Origin: Sparassis latifolia
Lineage: Eukaryota > Basidiomycota > Agaricomycetes > Polyporales > Sparassidaceae
DNA length: 64,000 nt
NCBI GenBank assembly: GCA_018466975.1
Contig: CM031562.1
Coordinates: 4,278,001-4,342,000, forward strand
Direction of reading: 5' to 3'
Shown: positions 21,198 through 33,600 of the stretch, one piece after another
Layout: every line of letters starts with the position of its first letter
How positions within the stretch are numbered: the stretch's first letter is position 1
The notes under the pieces: model-generated
Told to the model about the DNA's origin: nothing
The model's input: the letters and a program-made list of their open reading frames with translations, nothing else
The model's database searches: none
Translations under genes and position numbers: made by a program

Positions 21198-23703
21198 CTA
21201 CATGAGCTCGTCAATGGTCATATCTCCCTGCCCATACTCCACCTCTGGCATCGGCTCAAGCTTCTTCAGACTGCCCGTACTGCTGAGGCTCTTCGCAGAC
21301 TCACTCGGCCGAGTGCCGGAGATGACGTTCACGTTCTGAATGGCGAGCGGAACGCGGCCCACCCTCGTGACGGTTGTGCGCGGTTTCATCTCTGGTGGGA
21401 CTGCAACAGACTTGTACAGCTCCAGCTCGTGTCGCAGGTCTTCGTTGTTCACGGCAACTGCATCTCTGTCGCGTGTGGACATGAGTAATTTCTGTAAACA
21501 AACCGGTGTCAGCGCTTGTCTTGGCACTGAGTTAACTAACAAACATGGAACACACCTGTTTCGTTTCGTACAACTCTCTGCGGATCCTGTCGACATACAT
21601 AATGCGCTGGTTTGGATTGTTATGACCTAGAATCTCGGCGTTGAATCGGCTGATACGCTGAGCCTCTTCCTCCGCAAGAGCATTCCGAGAAACCAGAGCA
21701 TCGACTTCTTCCAGAAGGCTGTTGTATGCCTCCTGGTAGCGTTCTGCTTGTGCGAGCTCTGAAGCCATCCTGTCAATTGCGGAAGCAGGGTTAACGCCGC
21801 GGTAAGCTTCCATGAACTACAGGATAACAATCACGGCCAACATGAGAACACTCACTGGTCGACCTCAGTCTGGAGTGCCTCTTCGGCTGCTCTGCACTTT
21901 TGCGCCGTCTCTGCCAGGCGATGGTTCGCGTCTTTCTGTGTCCGGAGTGCTTGCTCGACTCTGGAAACATCCGCTTGCGCCTTCGCGCGAGTGTCTTCCA
22001 ACTGTTTCTTCGTGGACGCCTCTGCAACCTGGGAAATCTGTAGAGACGCTGTTGTTTCGGAGAGTTGCCGCTGGGCCTCTGCGTGCGCTACCTGAGCAGC
22101 CTCAAGTGTGGCGCGGAGCTCTGTGTACTTCCCCTCGGCCTGTGCCAGTTCGGCGGCGCTCTGTTCAAGCTGAATTTCTGCATTACCCAGGCCCTTCACA
22201 AGGGCTGAGCTATGCAGAAGTAGAGTATCGCTTCTGAGGCGGTAGAACTCACTCCATACAGAGCTATCCGCGACAAGCCCTTGCTGGACGGAAGCCTGCG
22301 ACTGAAGAACCTCGTGACCCATGGAGAACAGGGAATTATCGAGGTCCCGATAAATTGAGGGCTCGTCCAACCGCTCTTCCTGGGTGATATCCTTCAGGGC
22401 TTGGGAGTAGAACGCCGTCTCCGCGTCTACCTCTCGGAGCCGGGCAGACAGGAATTGTTTGTCTTCTTTGGTGTGTCGGATCAAGTTCACCAGCTCGATG
22501 ACCTGGCCCTCTGCATTTGCGAGTTTGCGCTCCAGTCTCAACACGCGCATCTGCAGGATCGCGGACTCTTCTTTGATGCGGGAGTGGACTGACAAGGGGA
22601 CCGTCGTCGACGCCAGTCGACCATATTCGGTAGCAACCTGGGCCACGAGCATTCGATGTTGCTCCAGCCGCTGAAGAAGCCCTTCCTCCTCGTCTCCAGT
22701 GCGTTTCTGCAAGTCGAGCAACGCGCCCTTCATCTGCTGGGCGGCTGCGCGGGTGTCGCGTAGTTGTGCTTCCAAACTATTCGCAACGACTCGGGCTGCT
22801 TGCAATTCTTCATCGCCCTTGCTCTTCATATCCGCCAGCCTCGCTTCGGCAAGTTCGCGCTTCTTCCTCTCCGAGTTCAGCCCTTTCTCCACCTCGGCGA
22901 GCTTCCTCTCTCGCTCACGCACTTCCTCCTTCCTCCTTGACTCTGCTGCCTGCAGAACCTGCCGTGCCTCTCCTGCAGAGCCCTGCTTCGCAGCGAGTTG
23001 GGCACGCTCGTGCTCCGCGACACGCAGCTTCATACGGAGCTCCCGCAGGTCGGCTTGGTCAGAGGTGCCCGTCTTCTTCAACTCCTGCACCCGCGATTCC
23101 AGGGCGTCGTTCTGCTTCTTCAACTTGTCGGCGCGTTCCGCGTGCTCTGCCGCGGATTTCTGAGCACGGCTCAGCTCGAGCTTGAGGTGTTCTAGGTCAA
23201 GATGATGCTGCACTGAAGAAGATAAGTGGATTGGTAAGGGAATCAGATGTGTTTTCCCACCGATTTCTTGTTCTCTGCGTGTATTCGCTCTAGCTCCTCG
23301 AGTTTGTGCTGTAACGCCGCAGAACGATCAGTGACAGGCTTTCCCGCTCTTGAAGACGACCTTGTAGTTTTTGCAGCAGCATCTGCATCATACGCGCCGG
23401 GGCCTGTACATACATCAGCCCCCATTCTTTGTCTTCGCAGCGAAACTCACCGGGAACATCAGGCACATTTTCCTTCATGAACCGGGTTGTCTTCTCCAGA
23501 AAGGCGCCATGCTTGTATGCATCGAAGTCGGGTTCTTGCGCACGATAAACACGAGTTATATGACTGTGTAAAGGACATACCTTGAGGGTTGTAAGCATTT
23601 GGTCCAGGGACCTGCGGAACTGAGGAATTCAACCACAGACCGAATCGCATACAACTGTGTACTCACCTTTAACCGCAGGGAAACGTGGTCCTTTGGGAAA
23701 CAT
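21198..23703 (-). CDS. HMMR/RHAMM-like coiled-coil protein
   Basis: Seven exons (23703-23667, 23619-23581, 23534-23451, 23403-23261, 23207-21856, 21769-21556, 21491-21198) give 720 residues. The N-terminus MFPKGPRFPAVK plus two PGPxAY motifs (VPGPNAYNP, VPGPGAYD) and KTTRFMKEN resemble the start of animal HMMR. About 500 residues of heptad coiled coil follow. The segment EILGHNNPNQRIMYVDRIRR resembles the conserved HMMR C-terminal block around LLGHQNLKQKI. A Pro/Ser tail ends in DMTIDELM. HMMR binds microtubules and TPX2 at spindle poles; a role at the fungal spindle pole is inferred. For the 21770-21855 intron I preferred an 86-bp canonical intron over a 39-bp alternative that breaks frame. 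Confidence 0.75.
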
Positions 23704-23973
23704 GTACTCTTCACTTTGAATTTGCTGCTTGCTCAGTGATTGCGGAGAACGCCTGTCTTCACGGCGAAATTGAACCCGGTCCACGCGTTTGGGAACTCGA
23801 ACAAACACGAACAAATACATAAGTCGCGTCGCAGTCATGTGGACTCTGGCGCTCCAGCACCTGACCGCGACACCACATTTCTGTGGGGTATGTGGAAACC
23901 AGACTACAGTAATATCGAGTACAGTGTAGTTAGATGTTAGATATAGTACAAATCTATGCTACATACAACACGT

Positions 23974-25269
23974 CTATGAGGGGCGGTCGAAGGGGGTATA
24001 CACTCGCAGCGAATTGACTTCCCAGTACGCATTCGCGAACGCCTGAGGGTTGTTGTTAACGTCTGCCAAACAGTGTTCAATCATACAACAACCACGCAAT
24101 GGAAAGGGGGAAATGCTGCTTACAATCCGTGCACGACCCACTGCAACCGGTGGATGTGTAGTCATTACCAGCCCAATCGCCCTGCTCAACACCTTCAGTG
24201 AAACGAATGATTGCAAAATTGCTGAATGACTTACGCAGAAGGTCAGGTCGAACACAAACTGGTGCGCATTGAAGTGAGAGTCATAATCGCACGTCGACCC
24301 GACGGGGAATATCGCAGAAGGCGTGCCCCATGAAGGATCTGGCGAGATCGTGGGCGGACCGAGCAGGCCAAGGGCCGCAGGAGCTGGATTTATCACTTCT
24401 GCTGGAGTGGCGGCGTCGTTCCGCGCCCAGAACCAGATGCGCACGCCGTCCTGCTGCGTGCGCACCACGACGAAGTAGCCGCCGCCAGCCGCGTTGAACG
24501 GCGCGCCGTACGAGCCGTAGGGAAAGGACACGCCGCAGCCTTGGTTGAAATTCGCGTTGGCGTCACAGTTCGTCGAGGACGTTGTGCTGAAGTGGGGGAC
24601 GTAATTGAGGGAGGATAAGGTCGACGAAAGGAAACTCACCCTGTCTGCGCCCTCTGCTGCTGCATGGTGCAAAGCGGGGTAGTGTGCAACGAAGCAAGGT
24701 TGCCATTATTCAGGTTGACGCCTGCACCGGGTCAGCCGAGTATGAGCAGCGAATCCCGGCACTTTCTTCACTGAATCTACCTTCTACTATGTCGATTTCA
24801 CCGCCCTGCGGCCACGGTCCCGCTTGGCTGAGTGACCAGAACGCAGGCCATGTACTGCAGCCCTCAGGCATGTGCTGGAGGTCGAGCACCGTGACGGAAT
24901 CACTGTACGCGTTATTCGAGATGATTCGGATACTGTCTCTTCCCCGTGCACTAGGTGCCACTACGTTCTGGTCATCCGCCCGCATAATGAACTTGCTATC
25001 CGTCGCTAGAGGGAAAAGGGGACGATAAATTGTGGAACGTGTCCGCATATAACGGACACGGGGGTTAACGTACCGAAAGACAAGTTCGAACTAACGGCGA
25101 TGTTCTGGTCCACGTAATTCACGCGTCCATTGGTCGGGTCGTCCATCGTCTCCCAAGTCCAGCTGTCGAAGAAATCCCGCCCGGCATAGGTGTCCGCCAA
25201 CGCGAAGTGCCCGCTGACAGTGGGCATAAGGACGGACGCAAGACAGAGGATAGCATAACCAGTACGCAT
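23974..25269 (-). CDS. GH16 beta-1,3(4)-glucanase, secreted
   Basis: Six exons (25269-25074, 25005-24781, 24721-24640, 24586-24235, 24181-24124, 24062-23974) give 333 residues. A signal peptide is visible (MRTGYAILCLASVLMPTVSG). The catalytic motif GGEIDIVEG carries the nucleophile and acid/base glutamates (about Glu135 and Glu140). The chain follows Phanerochaete laminarinase Lam16A closely: NGRVNYVDQ, LQHMPEGCSTWPAFW, GSHF-like DSHFNAHQ, FCGDWAGNDY, CTDYVNNNPQAFANAYWEV. The likely role is hydrolysis of laminarin-type glucans in cell-wall remodelling or nutrition. A hydrophobic open frame just upstream (25312-25492, minus) is out of frame and was not joined. Confidence 0.92.
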
Positions 25270-25808
25270 GTTGATAGACGTCTCTGAAAATCCGGTAAGG
25301 ACTGACGGTTGCCTCGAGATACGGGCGGATATAGAGCAGGACGGCGATGACAAAGAAACTGGAGGAGACGACTGCGACGACCAGCGGGGAAGTCGAGGGG
25401 GGTAGACGTGCGGCTGACATGTTGACTTTCGACGAAGAGGGGGCCTTCTGGTTCAATTGAGTGCGGCGGGTCAATCGTGGGTCGTCGATCATATGCAGTC
25501 GGTGACAGCGGTCAACAACACAACCCTGCGTGTGAATATTAGTTGTAGCCTCTCTTCGCTTACTGTTGGCTATACAGCGTGCGAGGGGTAAAGCAAACCG
25601 AAGAAACGAGGTGAAGAGGTCGTGAACCGGTGTCGAGCATCAAGTTGCAGCAAGCACTTGGGAAAGACGTAGATAAGATGAGATGTCCGGTAGACGCCAA
25701 ATCGGCGAAAGCACCACCACAACGGATATAATTATTAAAGCTGTATTCAAGAGTACAACATTCAATCAAATGACATTCTGCAAGACACATCCAACCATTC
25801 CTAAAATC
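25270..25808. other. Intergenic region
   Basis: This is the promoter of the minus-strand GH16 gene plus the 3' flank of the upstream minus-strand RAD21 gene. It contains an out-of-frame hydrophobic minus-strand open frame (about 25312-25420) that I cannot link to GH16 by a normal-length intron. Confidence 0.4.
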
Positions 25809-28247
25809 TCATAGCCCGAGAGCTGAACCAATCGACGGAGCCACGGAGCCACGCCGCCTAGGAGATGTAACAGAGGGCGCGACAGAGCTCTGCCGCAACG
25901 CCGACACAACGGAGGGAGCGACAGACGTGTGTCGCTGGCGGTCCCACAGTCTATCCTTCGCCCGCACCTCGATATTCTCAAACGGCACTTCCTGTGACAG
26001 CTTGACACAGTCACGGGTGCCGAGGACGAGGAGCTCGAAGAAGAACGACGAGGCTGCTCGACGAGTAGCCTGGTACCAGCGGTGAGACAACATATTGCAG
26101 GATATAAAAGACAACAAACCTTCTCGGACATCTTCTTGAAGCTCAGCACCTTTTCTTCGTCGTGTTCTTCTCCGGGAGTCGGCCGCAGCTCTCTGCGGAT
26201 GATCGACAGCGCCTTAACGGTGTTCCTGCTGTAGCCCTTCCCGTCGTCGCTCGACCCCTCCTCGCTCTGTGTTTGCGAACGTGACGAGCGGTCGTCAAAT
26301 GCCGCAATGGGGCATGCTACGTCCGCGTAGGTTTCCTCGCCCTCCTCCACAGCCGCTCCCTCGGGAGCGGGGGTAGACAAACGGCTCAGTGCGGAGAGCG
26401 CAAGAGACTTTGAGCGCGCCCGCTCCATCCCTGGCACTGCACCCATCTCAAACTCCGGGACCTCCATCTGGAAATCTTCAACACCTCCAGTATTGTCAAA
26501 GCCGAAGTCGTTCACGCCTGGCCCAATGCTCGCCCGTCCAAGTACGTCGCTGCCCAACGCCATGCTCGGCGCCACGCTCCCCGCGCGACGCGCCAGCTCC
26601 ACCTCGTCCTCACCAGCCACGCTGCCCTCGGTACGGCGTCTCTTGTTGGGGCTCTTCTCGGGAGACGCACCGCGGCGCTTCGGCGGAGCAAGATTCTGCA
26701 CTGGCCGCATAAACATCTCTGCCAGCTCTGGTGCGAGCCCAGGCGGCGCGGCGCAGAAGAACGTCCCGGCAGGTGTCACTTTAGTGGGAAGGAAGTGTGC
26801 GAGGGGGTCGTCGCGAATCTCCAGCAGGCGCATGACGAGCGGAGACCGCGGCAGGTAGTGGTGCTCCATCACGATGTTGCTCACGTCTTTCGGTTGCGAT
26901 TCCAGGCCGGCATTGTGTCCCCGGCCGACTCTCGCACCGGGACCGTCGGCGAGCTCTGTGACGGAGTCGATGATCTGCTTCTTGTCTTTCTTCTTCTTCG
27001 CCTTTGCTGCTTGTGCGTCGGCCCGTGGAGTCAATTCGACGTCCGGCGGAGGAGTCTGGGGAGGTTCCGTAAGAGGGGAGGCTACACGAACAATTAGCAT
27101 CGTCATCAACGGCCGGATATAGCACTCACATGCACGGGAGGGAGTGAGACGCGGTGTGGGCGCATGCTCGCTGGGGACGTTATCACCAAAGTTGATCCCA
27201 AGGTCAAGGTCCATCCCTCCAATATCCGGACCAAAATCCAAATTCATGTCGGCATCAAAGGGATGCGCGGACGGCTCCCTGCTCTTATTCGAGAGCATAT
27301 CAACATCTTCATCCACCCCGCGCCGCCCCAGGAGGTGCGAATCCAATGACTCCCGCATCGCCCTCGGAGGCGCTGCATCTCGTCCCACCTCGACGCTCAT
27401 GCTGTCGTCCTCGGCGCGCGTGCCCTGGACGCTAACAGGCCCGTCACCGAAATCCAGTCCGAGATCAACCTCGAAATCCTGCGAACCGATGCCGTCGGAC
27501 GGACCGAGGTCAAAGCCGTAGCCTGGCTCGTCGAAGTCGAACTGGAAATCGTCCGCGGTGGCTAGCGTGATGTCCGCCACGCGTGCAATATGCTGCCCGC
27601 CAGGCTGTACTGGCCGATCTTCGTAGTCCATATTCCTACACAGAAACAAAAAGCACCGGGAAACCGACGTCAACTTGGGTGTGTATGAGCTGCAGGCGGC
27701 GCGTACCAATTGATGTCGGGGAGCAAGGCGTCGAGGTCGAGGTTGTTTCCTTGTAGCGTGATGGCATTGCTGTTAACGACGAGTTGATCCTCTGTCATGT
27801 CCACAACTCCTGGACGGAACGCCTGCGAAAGGAAAATTATAACCTGCCACTTTTCACGACGGATACATGGTGGGCGCACCATCTTAATCTTCAACAGTGC
27901 TTCATTACAATCATCCAGTAGATACTTCGCTTTACGGCTGTAGATTCGCACCACACCAAGCAGCAGCTGGCCGCTGAGTCGCAGAGCCATCACTTCAACC
28001 TCCTGACCCATTATAGCGTCTAAAGCGGTGGGATCTCATCAATTCGGTCCAACTAAAGGATGAGTGGTGGGACGTACCAACGGACTGCTCGATATCTGTC
28101 TGCAGAGTTTGGGCTTTCGAGAGCTTCCGCTCCATGTGTGCGGCGAGCCATACTTTCGCGAGGGGCCCTCGCCGCGACAAGATTGCTTCGGAATAGAACT
28201 GCAGACTGTCAGCCAAAAGCGCAATGCGTTATCATAGAACATACCAT
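25809..28247 (-). CDS. RAD21: Cohesin kleisin RAD21/Scc1
   Basis: The exons are 28247-28245 (only ATG), 28198-28078, 28019-27880, 27822-27707, 27635-27130, 27081-26120 and 26069-25809, giving 702 residues. The N-terminal kleisin domain is clear ([47 protein letters not shown]) and binds the SMC3 head. A long acidic, disordered middle contains NLAPPKRRG and basic patches. The C-terminal winged helix ([34 protein letters not shown]) binds SMC1. After it come Ser/Val/Ala/Pro repeats (SVAPS) ending the protein. The N-terminus matches RAD21 rather than meiotic REC8. The first intron follows the start codon directly. Confidence 0.95.
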
Positions 28248-28275
28248 AGTGTACGGGTATCCAAGAAGATGAAAA

Positions 28276-28281
28276 ACGCGT
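28276..28281. promoter_or_regulatory. ACGCGT (MCB-like) element, RAD21/PPR promoter
   Basis: ACGCGT is the Mlu I cell-cycle box bound by MBF in yeasts, where cohesin genes peak at G1/S. This copy is 29 bp upstream of the RAD21 start codon; a second lies at 28501-28506. The role is by analogy only. Confidence 0.3.
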
Positions 28282-28500
28282 CTGTTGGGACTATAGCAGA
28301 CCGCGTTGCGGAGGTATCGCGAGCACACACGGTGGCGGGAACTGTTAAAGGTGGAGTTACCGCGTTAGGTTTCAGAACCATGTCTTTTCGATCTCCGCTC
28401 ACTGAATATAGGCGGGCTTCTACTGATTGGCTCTCAGTCTTACCCACTTGAATCTCCGCTTTATTAACGGTGGCACGCGCCTGATAATTTCTCTCCACAA

Positions 28501-28506
28501 ACGCGT
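28501..28506. promoter_or_regulatory. Second ACGCGT (MCB-like) element
   Basis: This is the second copy in the 281-bp interval between the divergent RAD21 and PPR start codons, 23 bp before the PPR ATG. The paired occurrence is why it is listed; single copies elsewhere in the window were not. Confidence 0.28.
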
Positions 28507-28528
28507 CTGCTAGCTCGAGCTAGTCGGG

Positions 28529-30490
28529 ATGCTGGCAAGCTCATCTCGCAATGCACTCAAAACAGCGCATACACGACTCTCGGGCATAGCTACAGACCTC
28601 TGCAGCGCCCAGCAGGCGCAGGTGGTCACCTTCGGCTGGTCAAGTACGTCTCTATTCGTTCCGCATCCGTTTCCCTTCTGACGACGCCAGCGATTGCCTC
28701 ACAGGGTGCGCCCAGCAGCAGCGGCATGAGTCGTCCGCGCAGGTGCGCACGCAGCAGAATATCTTCCATGAGCGCGATGGCCGGGCTCGGCGGCATGGTG
28801 GCCTCCGCAACCAGCCCTACCAGTTCACACCGGACGTCGACTTCCGCGGCACGACGGTTATGACCGAGGTCGCGCGGTACAACCTCAAGCTCAGCCGCTT
28901 CATCGAGGGGAGCCTCACGCGCGTTGTGATGCGCGTCTGCCTCCAGATGAAGAACAAGGGCCTCCGGCCGAACCTCACGACCTATACCTATATCATGCAG
29001 GCGTGCGGTATTGAGGGCAGTTACGACATGGCTCGCGCGACGCTCGAGGATATGGTCTCAATGGACATTCGTCCTGACCGCGAGATTTTCCATTACCTAC
29101 TCAATGTGAGGTGAATTTTACTGCGCGTCGCGCTCCCCGAGACTGGCTGGCTTACACGCTTGATTCGTAGGCAGCACGCTACCAGGACAGCCGGAAGCTC
29201 TGGGAGGTCATCTCCATGATGGAGCGCTTCGATATAAGACCAAATGAGTCGACATATGAGTATATCATATTGCAGTATGCTAAGAGCGGTAATCTCGAGC
29301 TCGCCCTGCAGTATCTTTCCGCTCTAGGCATGCGCGGCTTGTCTCCAACATTGAAAACCGCGCAAGGCATTATCCGCGTGGCAGGCTCGATGGGATTCCC
29401 ACGACTAGCATTGGATCTGGCAGAGGCTTTCGAGCAGACGTCTGTGCGCCGTCTGGACGGAGAAGTTTGGGCGGAGTGCTTGGAATCGTCCTCCGAGGCA
29501 TTATACGTGCGTACGCGAGATGACGCATGGGTTGCGAGTTTTTACATGTTTATGCAGGAGGAAGGTGTCCTCCGGACTTGGCAAAAGGTGGTACACGAGC
29601 TCAACATTACTCCCGATGAAGGTTGTTGCATTCAGGTCCTGCATACGGCCGCGAGACATGGTCTATCTGGACTGGGCCTTGATGTTCTGCGGGTGCTCAG
29701 TCGTATAGGTGTCGCTTGGCAGGAGTATCACTTCGCGCCCGTCATTGAGGCGTTCTGCAAGGACAACAAGATCAAGGACGCGATGGAGATGCTGGCAATG
29801 ATCCGCGCGCATGGAATTAACCCCATCTCGGAGACAGCTTATCCGATATTCCAGATGATTCAAAAAGACCCTGATACTGTCGACGAGGCATGGGGTTACC
29901 TGGAGACGCTCCGCGAAGAAGGAAAGGTGGTGGACGTGACTGCGTTGAACGTGATAATCCAAGCTTCGGTTGGGATCGGTGACCTTCAGCGGGCAGTCGG
30001 AACGTACAAGGCGGCCGGCGACCTTGGGGTGGCGCCGAACGTGGACTCGTATAACCTGCTACTCTCCGGGTGCATCGTCTCTCAGCACCGAGAGCTGGGT
30101 GACCGGCTGCTAGGGGAGATGAAGGATGCGTCCATCAAACCGGACGTGCGGACGTACGAGCGGCTGATCGTGCTGTGCCTGACACAGGCGAACTATGAGG
30201 ACGCGTTCTTCTACCTGGAGGAGATGAAGAACGAGGGGCACCTGCCACCGGTGACGGTGTATGAGGCGATCATCCGGAAGTGCGTGCAGGTGGGAGACAC
30301 GCGGTACCAGCTTGCGGTGGATGAGATGGTGGAGTGCGGGTATGAGATGTCTGAGAAGCTGGAGAAGCTCATTCAGTCTGGAGGGGAGAACGAAGGGTCG
30401 GAGGGGACGCCTGACCCTGTCGCGCGCAGTGAGCGTCGGCGGGGAGCGTGGCTGCAGGATACGTTTCCCAGAAGACGGGGACAAGAGTGA
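28529..30490 (+). CDS. Pentatricopeptide-repeat (PPR) protein, probably mitochondrial
   Basis: Three exons (28529-28643, 28705-29105, 29171-30490) give 611 residues. The N-terminus is basic and Ser/Ala-rich (MLASSSRNALKTAHTRLSG), consistent with mitochondrial import. From about residue 125 on, 35-residue helical repeats are visible, e.g. KGLRPNLTTYTYIMQACG, FDIRPNESTYEYIILQYAKS, LGVAPNVDSYNLLLSGC and ASIKPDVRTYERLIVLCL. PPR proteins bind organellar RNA for processing, stability or translation. The target RNA cannot be told from sequence. It shares a 281-bp promoter with RAD21. Confidence 0.9.
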
Positions 30491-30694
30491 TCATGTCTAT
30501 ATTATCTAATAATCATCTCTAGAGATCCTGATGATGGGGCGTCGGCCAGCGAAGACTGAGATGCGTTCGCAGGTACTGTGTGGATGCAACGCGGTCACGC
30601 GTATGGGCGTCTGTTTACTCTACAGCATCTCGCCGCTCAGCCTCCCCCGGTCTCATCCAGTTTGAACACTCTTCTTTTCCTCGTGTTGCCCTGC

Positions 30695-33600
30695 ATGAAT
30701 ACTCGCAACCACGACGTTATCGACGTCGATGCCGCAGAAGACGCTAATGAGGTCCAATTCCGAGGATTCTACCGCAACGTAGGAGCACACCATACATACG
30801 TCAGTAAGCTAGAGGAAGAGGGTATCCTCTTCACCGGTTGGGTCTCACCTGAGCGGACGCAGCTAGTCAATCGCATTAGGGAGAATAATGTGATCGACCT
30901 CATATCTGACGATGAGGGGGACGGAGGTGCTGGTCCCAGTATCGCGCCACAGAAGGGTTTCAGACCCAAGTCACTGGTGAGCCCCCTGCGAATCCTGATC
31001 TTATACAATTGTCATGGCCATTCTGACAACAAGGGCAAGGTTGTTGCAAAGGATTTGCCACGGTCACATGTATGCCTTCCAAGATTGTTGAACTGAGTGC
31101 AACTTCCTCATCTTCATACTCAGCCTTCCTCGTCAAGGAGCAAGTTGCCTTCTGATGAGAAAGCTATGGCTCTTGCAAAGAAACGCCCACTTTCCAGTGA
31201 GAAGACTAAATCTTCCGAGAAGGGACGCCAACCTTCCAACGACAAAGCCAAGCCCCCGGCGAAGAGGGACTCGTCTTCCAGCGACAAGTCCAAGAAGCGA
31301 AACTATGATCCTGGCGAGAGGATAGAGCCTCCCGCAAAGCGCTTTAAAGGTTCGGACGGAAAATTTGCACCCGCTCCCAACCCCTACTCCCGCAAGCGCC
31401 CTCGCCAACCGCTCATGGCTTCCAGCAGGGAGGCGGAAGTGATTGTCATTGACGACTCTGACGAGGAGGAATTACAGCTAAAGGTGTGCACGTTCTATCT
31501 GCTTTGGGTGTAACTGAATATTCGTGCAGAGAGCGCGCACGTCCCCGGACGACACGCCTGATGCGCCAGATCCGGTTCCTGAGTTGGAGGATGAACTAGG
31601 TCGTAGTACCGAAGTCCTGCAATGTCTAGCGCTTGGTCAAGACGGGCCGGATCCTGATCCTGATCCTGACTCTGAGTATGACTACTTTCATGACGCATAT
31701 GATCTGCACAGAAAGAGTAATGTGAGTATATGTCTTACTATCTATGTTCTACGGCTTTAGCTGAAATATTCTCAATGTCAATTGCCAGTGGGAGCCTTTC
31801 CCCGAGTCCACAGTTGATTATGAACTTGAAACCAAGGAAGGTCAGACCCTTGCCGAGAAGATGGCAAAGCTATCCATGTCAACCTATTCCACCACGCGTA
31901 CATTATTCTCCTCACCCTGGGACTCTGACAATGAAGACGGCACAGACGTTTGGTGCAGGGTACATATAGCGTTCTTTTCAATCTTGTATTGCATAGATGA
32001 GAATTTGACAAAATTGAGTTTTAGTTACAAGGAATGCATCGCCCGCGATTCAAGTGTTCCAGTCGGTCACCATATGACCACTTGGTTCCAGCCAAATCAC
32101 TATCGACAACTTCAGGTTGTAAGTCGATTGCACTGTGGCACACGTTGAATTTTTCGTAGTAAATTCCAGAGTCCAGCCGTCATGAAAGTACGGCAATCCG
32201 CCGGCATCATTGCAATTGCGAGCGCCGTCGCTGACGGAACAGCTGACATGGATGATCGTAAGCTGAACCCGTTCTCTCCCATGCTCTTAGGGTTCTCACC
32301 TGTTTTACTGTTTGAAGAGGAGCCAAGCGCATACAACCGTGAAGGCAATTTGAGAGTCTGGTGCGATGGGACAGGTAAATCTGATTATACTCTGTGCGTG
32401 CAGTGCTGACTGTCTGTCAGAGTTTACGCTGTATGGCCACGAAAGAAGTTACACTTCAGAAGGTCGAGGTATGCACTCCCCAATAACGCGATAGTGTAGT
32501 CGCTGAGTCCGTGAAACACAGATATGCGCAGGTTCTATACCGTGAACGATGTTCAGTTCGATCCTGCCCTGTAAGTTATTCCGTGCATATTGAATGCAGG
32601 ATACTAAAGAAGTTCATTTGACAGTCCAACAAGACTAGTTTCGTGTGGACATGACCTCACAGTAAAAGTTTGGGATTGTACCGCCGTTGAATCTGGTGCT
32701 ACAGCTCTGGAATATGCTACGACCTCGGAGTACGGTGCGCCAGAACTGGTCCAAACAGGTAATTGTTCTGAAACTCAAACCTCCACCAAGACAGAAGTTT
32801 TGAATTACCTCTCACAGTCACATTCCCCTGCATACCTGAATCTATGCAGTTCAAACCGGAGGGCTCTGTGCTCGCCGTGGCGGGCTCGAATGGGTGAGTG
32901 ACCACTACCTTCCCTCCTCCTTGCGACTACCAACAGGCCAAAAGACGCGTGTACCTGCAGCGCAATACGAATTTGAAGTACCGGACCGTGCTGACCGTCG
33001 CTTCGGGTGCGGAAGGCGGCGTGGTGGACCTCACTTGGGGTGCGGAGAGCTCGGCCAACAAGTTATTCGCAACGGCCGCAGGGGAAGGCGACGGTGTGCA
33101 CAAGGCATTCGACGTCACCAAGGGCAAGGAGATCTGCCAGTTTGACGCGGAAGACCCAGGCGAGAGGCTCGCGATCGACGAGAGCGGTATGTTCCACCCC
33201 CCCAAATGCACTCATCCGACATCACTTATAAACACCCAACGTGCCGACTCCCCGCAGGCACAACGCTCGCCCTTGCAACGCTCAGTCCCACCCGCGCACA
33301 CCACTTGCACCTGTACGATGCGCGGCGGTGCCTCCGGCGGGCAACGCAGACCGTCGCTCTCGAGCGCTTCCGCGGGGGGTTCAACGAGGTGAACCGCATG
33401 TCATTCAGTCCGGACGCGCTGTTCCTCGCCGTCGCGCGCAGTGATAATGCCGTAAGCGTGTATGACGCACGTATGCTCAGCCGTGGGCCGCTGCAGGCGT
33501 TCGCGCACGACGAGCGGTCGACGAAGAAGCCTGCGCGATACGGCGTTGTCGAGGCGCTATGGGTCGAGCGTGGTCGCGCGCTGTTGACAGGGGGAAATGA

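Noticed and set aside
21814..21855. 39-bp intron in the HMMR-like gene
   Set aside because: It would break the reading frame and is shorter than any other intron here. An acceptor further on gives an 86-bp intron in frame.
25091..25492. Minus-strand open frame with a hydrophobic segment as N-terminal anchor of the GH16 enzyme
   Set aside because: Joining it in frame needs an intron of about 33 bp with a GC donor. The start at 25269 already gives a good signal peptide.
25809..28247. Meiotic REC8 instead of RAD21
   Set aside because: The first 100 residues ([34 protein letters not shown]) match RAD21/Scc1 more closely.
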